Shown: positions 60,945 to 64,000 of the stretch, piece by piece | Layout: every line of letters begins with the position of its first letter | How positions within the stretch are numbered: the stretch's first letter is position 1 | Source of the DNA: Cellvibrio fontiphilus_A | GTDB taxonomy: Bacteria > Pseudomonadota > Gammaproteobacteria > Pseudomonadales > Cellvibrionaceae | Direction of reading: 5' to 3' | NCBI RefSeq assembly: GCF_042646205.1 | Contig: NZ_JBHRTF010000004.1 | Coordinates: 1,164,626-1,228,625, forward strand | Length of the DNA stretch: 64,000 bases | Notes under the pieces: generated by a model | Seen by the model: the letters and a program-made list of their open reading frames with translations, nothing else | Told to the model about the DNA's origin: nothing | Databases searched by the model: none | Made by a program: the position numbers and the translations under genes

Positions 60945-63560
60945 CTAGTTACACACACTGCCAGTCACTCGTGGAATTTGGGCGCTGCCACTGGTGCCTT
61001 TAGTGCCCTGGAAGCCAACCTCCACCGATTGCCCTGGTTGAATGGTGCCATTCCATCCCAGATTGCTTACCGAATAGGGGTTATTGCCGCTGAACACCCC
61101 ATTCCAGCTGTTGGTGATGCGAGTGCCATCGCTGTAGGACCAATTGACTGTCCAGCCGTTGATGGGACTGCTGCCAGTGTTGGTGATGCGCAAGCTGGCG
61201 GTAAAACCGTTGTTCCACTCATTGCTGATCAGGTACTGACAATTGCCACCGCCGGCTACCGAACTGGAGGAGCTTGCCGGTGGTGTCGAGCTGGCCCTTG
61301 AACTGGCGACAGATGAGGGCGCCGTGCTGCTGGGGGTGCTACTCGCCGGTCTGCTGCTGGCTGGCGTACTGCTGGCGGGAGTGCTGGTGCCGCCGCCCAC
61401 AATGCCAAAAGGCGCTGGTTGGGCGCTGCAAGTACTCGCCGAAATGCAGCTTCTGTTGTTTTCATAACCCCAGCCGGAGGTGGTGGTTGCGCACAGTGGG
61501 TAGAGCGTGCCGTACCAGTTACATTGCTGGGCGCCACTAATGCTCGATGCTATCGATGAACTGCTCAATCCTACCGATGAACTGCTGGGCGCTATAGAGC
61601 TGCTTGCCACGGACGAGCTGCTGGGTGCGCGGGATGAGGAACTGGAGGTAGTTGCAACGCTGGAAGAACTGGCGGGAGCGGATGAACTTGCCGGGCTCGA
61701 TGAGCTTTGGCCGCCGCCATTGCCTTGGGCGTAATCGTTATAAAACGCCAGGTTCCAGGCCAGCGGTGCGTTCCAGTTAATGGTGATTTCATTCACCGCA
61801 TAAGCGTGGATGTTATCGGCCCAGCAGGTTGCCGGTCTGGATTTGCAGCTGCCCAGCAAAGTGGCAGACGTGCTGTCCTCAAGCCCTGCGTTTGGACCGC
61901 CGGAAAGTGCGCCGGGTGGTGGAGCAGGGTAGTTGGCGTTGATGGCATTAGACCAGAAACGATGGTGTGGCTGGGTTGCGGTCTTGGTACCTGCTCCGGT
62001 GATAAAGGAGGTAGATAGGGTGTTTTGGCCGTAGAAATAGTTCAGCCCTTTGCCTACCCCTTTGGCGTAGTTTTCATTGCCGGTGAAGTCATAGGCGAGG
62101 CCCAGAATAATCAGCTTATTCGCCACGGCGCCGTTTGAACCCCAGTAATATTCAAGGGTTGAAAGTGGTGCCGGGTAACCAGAGGCATTCTGGGTGGCCA
62201 AGGTAGTATCTGCGATGCTGACAATTTTTTGCCGCGCACTGGTACGCAGGCTGCTGGTGTGGCTGGTGGGCACCATCGCCAGGGAAATCAAGCCGGGCAA
62301 CTCGGTATCGGGCCAGCCGAAATCGCTGCGGGTAATGAGGTAATTATTGATGCGGCTCAGGTATTTGCTGTCGCCGGTGGTGATGTACAGCTCAGCCGCT
62401 GCCCAGTAGAACTCGTCGGCGACATTAGCATCGCCATAACCGCCGCCACCGTTGTCGTAATTACCGCTGTAAATATCGTTGGGGTTAGCTTGGGCTGCAT
62501 CCCAGGCGCGGGTTGCGGCAGTTAAACAGCTGCTGGCAAAGCCGGAATCAATATCTTTCCAGATACGCGCACACTGCGCGGCGGTTGCGGCCAGGTTCAG
62601 GGTTGCCGCGGTGGACGGTGGCACCAAGGCGCGCTGTTGTTGGTCTTCATGGGGGGCGAGGGGGAAACCTGTCCAGCCCACGTCGTGCATTTTATGGTGA
62701 GCCATGCCAGCTTTGGCTTGGCCGACAGGCACTTGCATCGCCATCATAAATTCCATTTGCCAGCGCGCTTCGTCCAATACGTCCGCTACGCCGTTGGCGC
62801 TTTCGGGGATATTCAACTTGCCATCGCCCACCAAACTGCCATTGCGGCTCAAGTAAAGGTCGCGCTCGTAGAGGTTGAGCAGTGTCCACACCGAAATACC
62901 GCCGTTGACTACGTATTTGCCGTGGTCGCCGGCGTCATACCAGCCTTTGCTAACGTTCAGTGAATAGTTACAGGTGCCACTCCAGCAGGGCACATTAATG
63001 TCGCCTTTGTTGGCTCCGATATTCAAGTGACCGGCAGGGCGCGACCATTTGCTGTTACTGGCAAAGGAACCGTTGCCGCCGCCGGTATATTGGGTCTCAA
63101 TCGCGATGCCACTGCGGTTGTGATAGAAGTATTTGAGCGCGTCATAAAGTGCAGGTTTGAGCGCCGTGTTGGAAATCGCAAAGCTGTAACTGGTATCGCC
63201 ACCTACTGTCAGGGTAAATCCGCTGCCGGTAGCGGTGACGTTTGATAAATCGATTTGGTGCAGGTTATCGCCACTGGCCGCGTCAGTTCCGGTGGGCAAT
63301 GTTTGGCCACTCGCTACCAGCGTGCCGTTTTGACGCAACTGCCAGGTCTGGGCCGCTGTTTGATTGGTTTTATAGGTGGCGGTTTTAGCGCCGGTGGGCA
63401 GGTAGCCCAACTGGTTTACCCGCGGGTTGCCTATCTCGGCTTGGGCGCTGATGGCAGACAAGGCCAACAGGCTCGCGCCAATCATCTGAAAGAGCTTGGT
63501 GCGTTGGGTTTTTGGCTCAGCGGTAATGGCTTGGTCGTTATTCTTGAGCATCTTTTTCAT
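60945..63560 (-). CDS. Secreted GH9 endoglucanase with CBM10 and CBM2
   Basis: A secreted cellulase of about 871 residues. The signal sequence has a long 25-residue n-region before the hydrophobic core and ends near AQA. The order is: an N-terminal Ig-like domain (about 43-130), the GH9 catalytic (alpha/alpha)6 barrel (about 135-600, with WYDAGDHGKYVVNGG and the acid residue in HAYAVNEITINWNAPL), a serine linker, a CBM10 (CNWYGTLYPLC, GWGYENNRSC), a second Ser/Pro linker and a CBM2 (about 770-871) ending GSVCN. I start at ATG 63560; the earlier frame to 63677 runs into the GH6 terminator. The same domain order is known for a GH9 endoglucanase of Cellvibrio. It should leave the cell by type II secretion. 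Confidence 0.93.
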   Translation of the reverse strand: MKKMLKNNDQAITAEPKTQRTKLFQMIGASLLALSAISAQAEIGNPRVNQLGYLPTGAKTATYKTNQTAAQTWQLRQNGTLVASGQTLPTGTDAASGDNLHQIDLSNVTATGSGFTLTVGGDTSYSFAISNTALKPALYDALKYFYHNRSGIAIETQYTGGGNGSFASNSKWSRPAGHLNIGANKGDINVPCWSGTCNYSLNVSKGWYDAGDHGKYVVNGGISVWTLLNLYERDLYLSRNGSLVGDGKLNIPESANGVADVLDEARWQMEFMMAMQVPVGQAKAGMAHHKMHDVGWTGFPLAPHEDQQQRALVPPSTAATLNLAATAAQCARIWKDIDSGFASSCLTAATRAWDAAQANPNDIYSGNYDNGGGGYGDANVADEFYWAAAELYITTGDSKYLSRINNYLITRSDFGWPDTELPGLISLAMVPTSHTSSLRTSARQKIVSIADTTLATQNASGYPAPLSTLEYYWGSNGAVANKLIILGLAYDFTGNENYAKGVGKGLNYFYGQNTLSTSFITGAGTKTATQPHHRFWSNAINANYPAPPPGALSGGPNAGLEDSTSATLLGSCKSRPATCWADNIHAYAVNEITINWNAPLAWNLAFYNDYAQGNGGGQSSSSPASSSAPASSSSVATTSSSSSRAPSSSSVASSSIAPSSSSVGLSSSSIASSISGAQQCNWYGTLYPLCATTTSGWGYENNRSCISASTCSAQPAPFGIVGGGTSTPASSTPASSRPASSTPSSTAPSSVASSRASSTPPASSSSSVAGGGNCQYLISNEWNNGFTASLRITNTGSSPINGWTVNWSYSDGTRITNSWNGVFSGNNPYSVSNLGWNGTIQPGQSVEVGFQGTKGTSGSAQIPRVTGSVCN

Positions 63561-63636
63561 CGGAAATATCTCGCGATAAATAAATAGAGATTGGGGAATA
63601 CAAAATGGGCGCTTAGTCAGTGTTTTGTTGGTGACT

Positions 63637-63664
63637 AAAAAGGCCGGCCTGTAAAACAGGCCGG
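63637..63664 (-). terminator. Rho-independent terminator after the GH6 gene
   Basis: On the minus strand: stem CCGGCCTGT / ACAGGCCGG with loop TTT, then CC and five T. It lies about 170 bases after the GH6 stop and before the GH9 start, so the two cellulases have separate 3' ends. Confidence 0.82.
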
Positions 63665-63769
63665 TAAAACATTGCATTGATTAAAGGGGATTTATATCGG
63701 GGCGGGAGTGATGGCCTTGTCCTGAAATCCACCACCTCCGATATAAAAAAGTGTCGGCTTGTCCTTAAG

Positions 63770-63818
63770 CCAAGTCGCAACTCCTGTTGCGACTTGGGTT
63801 CACCGGAACAACCGGTGA
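63770..63818. other. Two tandem hairpins after the GH6 stop codon
   Basis: A perfect 12-bp stem (CCAAGTCGCAAC / GTTGCGACTTGG) with loop TCCT at 63770-63797. Two bases on is a 7-bp stem (TCACCGG / CCGGTGA) with loop AACAA at 63800-63818. Neither has a T-run. They sit in the 3' untranslated part of the GH6 mRNA, ahead of its terminator. Confidence 0.65.
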
Positions 63819-63834
63819 GCGTTACCGGCAGCGC

Positions 63835-64000
63835 TTAATCAAGGGGTGGATAAGCGTTGTCCAGCAGTTGCTTGAACCCTTCCGAGAACCAGCGTCCGGC
63901 AACCGGTGCATTAGGCATAGCGCCGGTAGTGGTGCCCGCGGCATTGGTGAAGGTTGGGTCACAGTTGCGGTCGAAACCTTTGGCTGGATCTTGTGGATCA
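63835..64000 (-). CDS. GH6 cellulase (cellobiohydrolase type), C-terminal end only
   Basis: A partial gene running off the right edge; only the last 54 or so codons are visible. The minus-strand frame ends in TAA (63835-63837). It reads KGFDRNCDPTFTNAAG, then TGAMPNAPVAGRWF and SEGFKQLLDNAYPPLD. That pattern is characteristic of the C-terminus of bacterial GH6 exoglucanases such as Cel6B/CbhA types. It is in tandem with the GH9 gene. Confidence 0.85.
   Translation of the reverse strand, partial: DPQDPAKGFDRNCDPTFTNAAGTTTGAMPNAPVAGRWFSEGFKQLLDNAYPPLD

Noticed and set aside
60978..63587. Several plus-strand frames opposite the GH9 gene, including Leu/Glu-rich ones over the serine linkers
   Set aside because: The linkers' repeated Ser codons keep the other frames open. 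None has a start signal or a recognisable domain.
1..64000. tRNA, rRNA, CRISPR, insertion sequences and prophage
   Set aside because: I looked for typical tRNA T-arm strings, regular direct repeats, transposase-like proteins and terminal inverted repeats, and found none that I could support.

Overview
The window looks like chromosomal DNA from a plant-polysaccharide-degrading gammaproteobacterium, most likely Cellvibrio or a close relative. I infer this from the secreted glycanases (a GH9 cellulase with CBM10 and CBM2 modules on serine-rich linkers, a GH26 mannanase lipoprotein, the C-terminus of a GH6 cellulase), from the TonB-dependent receptor/SapC/tryptophan-halogenase locus, and from housekeeping gene orders shared with pseudomonads and enterics (nudJ-mnmA-hflD-purB; arsC-wrbA-DUF2069 divergent from yihY). 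I saw no rRNA, tRNA, CRISPR array, insertion sequence or prophage. Almost everything is intact; only the GH6 gene at the right edge is cut.

Layout. 1-4.2 kb: a beta-CASP metallo-hydrolase and the gspA-gspB accessory pair of type II secretion. 4.2-6.8 kb: iron storage (bfr, bfd), a 2-Cys peroxiredoxin and ung. 6.8-14.5 kb: a TonB receptor, a SapC protein and two flavin-dependent halogenase-family proteins. A LacI-type palindrome lies in front of the receptor, and an identical one lies in front of a short structured region ending in a strong terminator, which I propose as a small-RNA gene. 14.6-17.9 kb: serC, serA, a NIF3-like protein and a CoA-type Nudix hydrolase. 18-22.3 kb: fadD, an SPFH/NfeD pair and a patatin phospholipase, all envelope or lipid related. 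22.4-28.3 kb: an unknown protein, a pdxB operon with an NAD-kinase-like protein and a methyltransferase, then alaA and msrB. 28.5-33.6 kb: a first RND efflux pair and a LamG lipoprotein.

33.7-42.8 kb: proS, a HIT protein, an HU-type protein with a lysine/alanine-rich N-terminal tail, a GNAT acetyltransferase with a small partner, the roxA-type cupin, and purB-hflD-mnmA-nudJ. 42.8-47.6 kb: a second RND pair behind a TetR-like palindrome. 47.6-53.6 kb: mrp, the GH26 mannanase, prfB with its programmed +1 frameshift, lysS and a lipocalin. 53.6-60.9 kb: sppA, DUF2069, wrbA, arsC, yihY, a single-domain response regulator, avtA and a TIGR02647-type protein. 60.9-64 kb: the GH9 cellulase and the end of the GH6 cellulase, in tandem on the minus strand.

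The genes suggest a cell that secretes cellulases and mannanase (through type II secretion, which gspAB serve), imports products through TonB receptors under LacI-type control, and protects its envelope with efflux pumps and lipid enzymes. The least explained part is 6.8-14.5 kb: the receptor/SapC/double-halogenase operon, the paired operators and the candidate small RNA.
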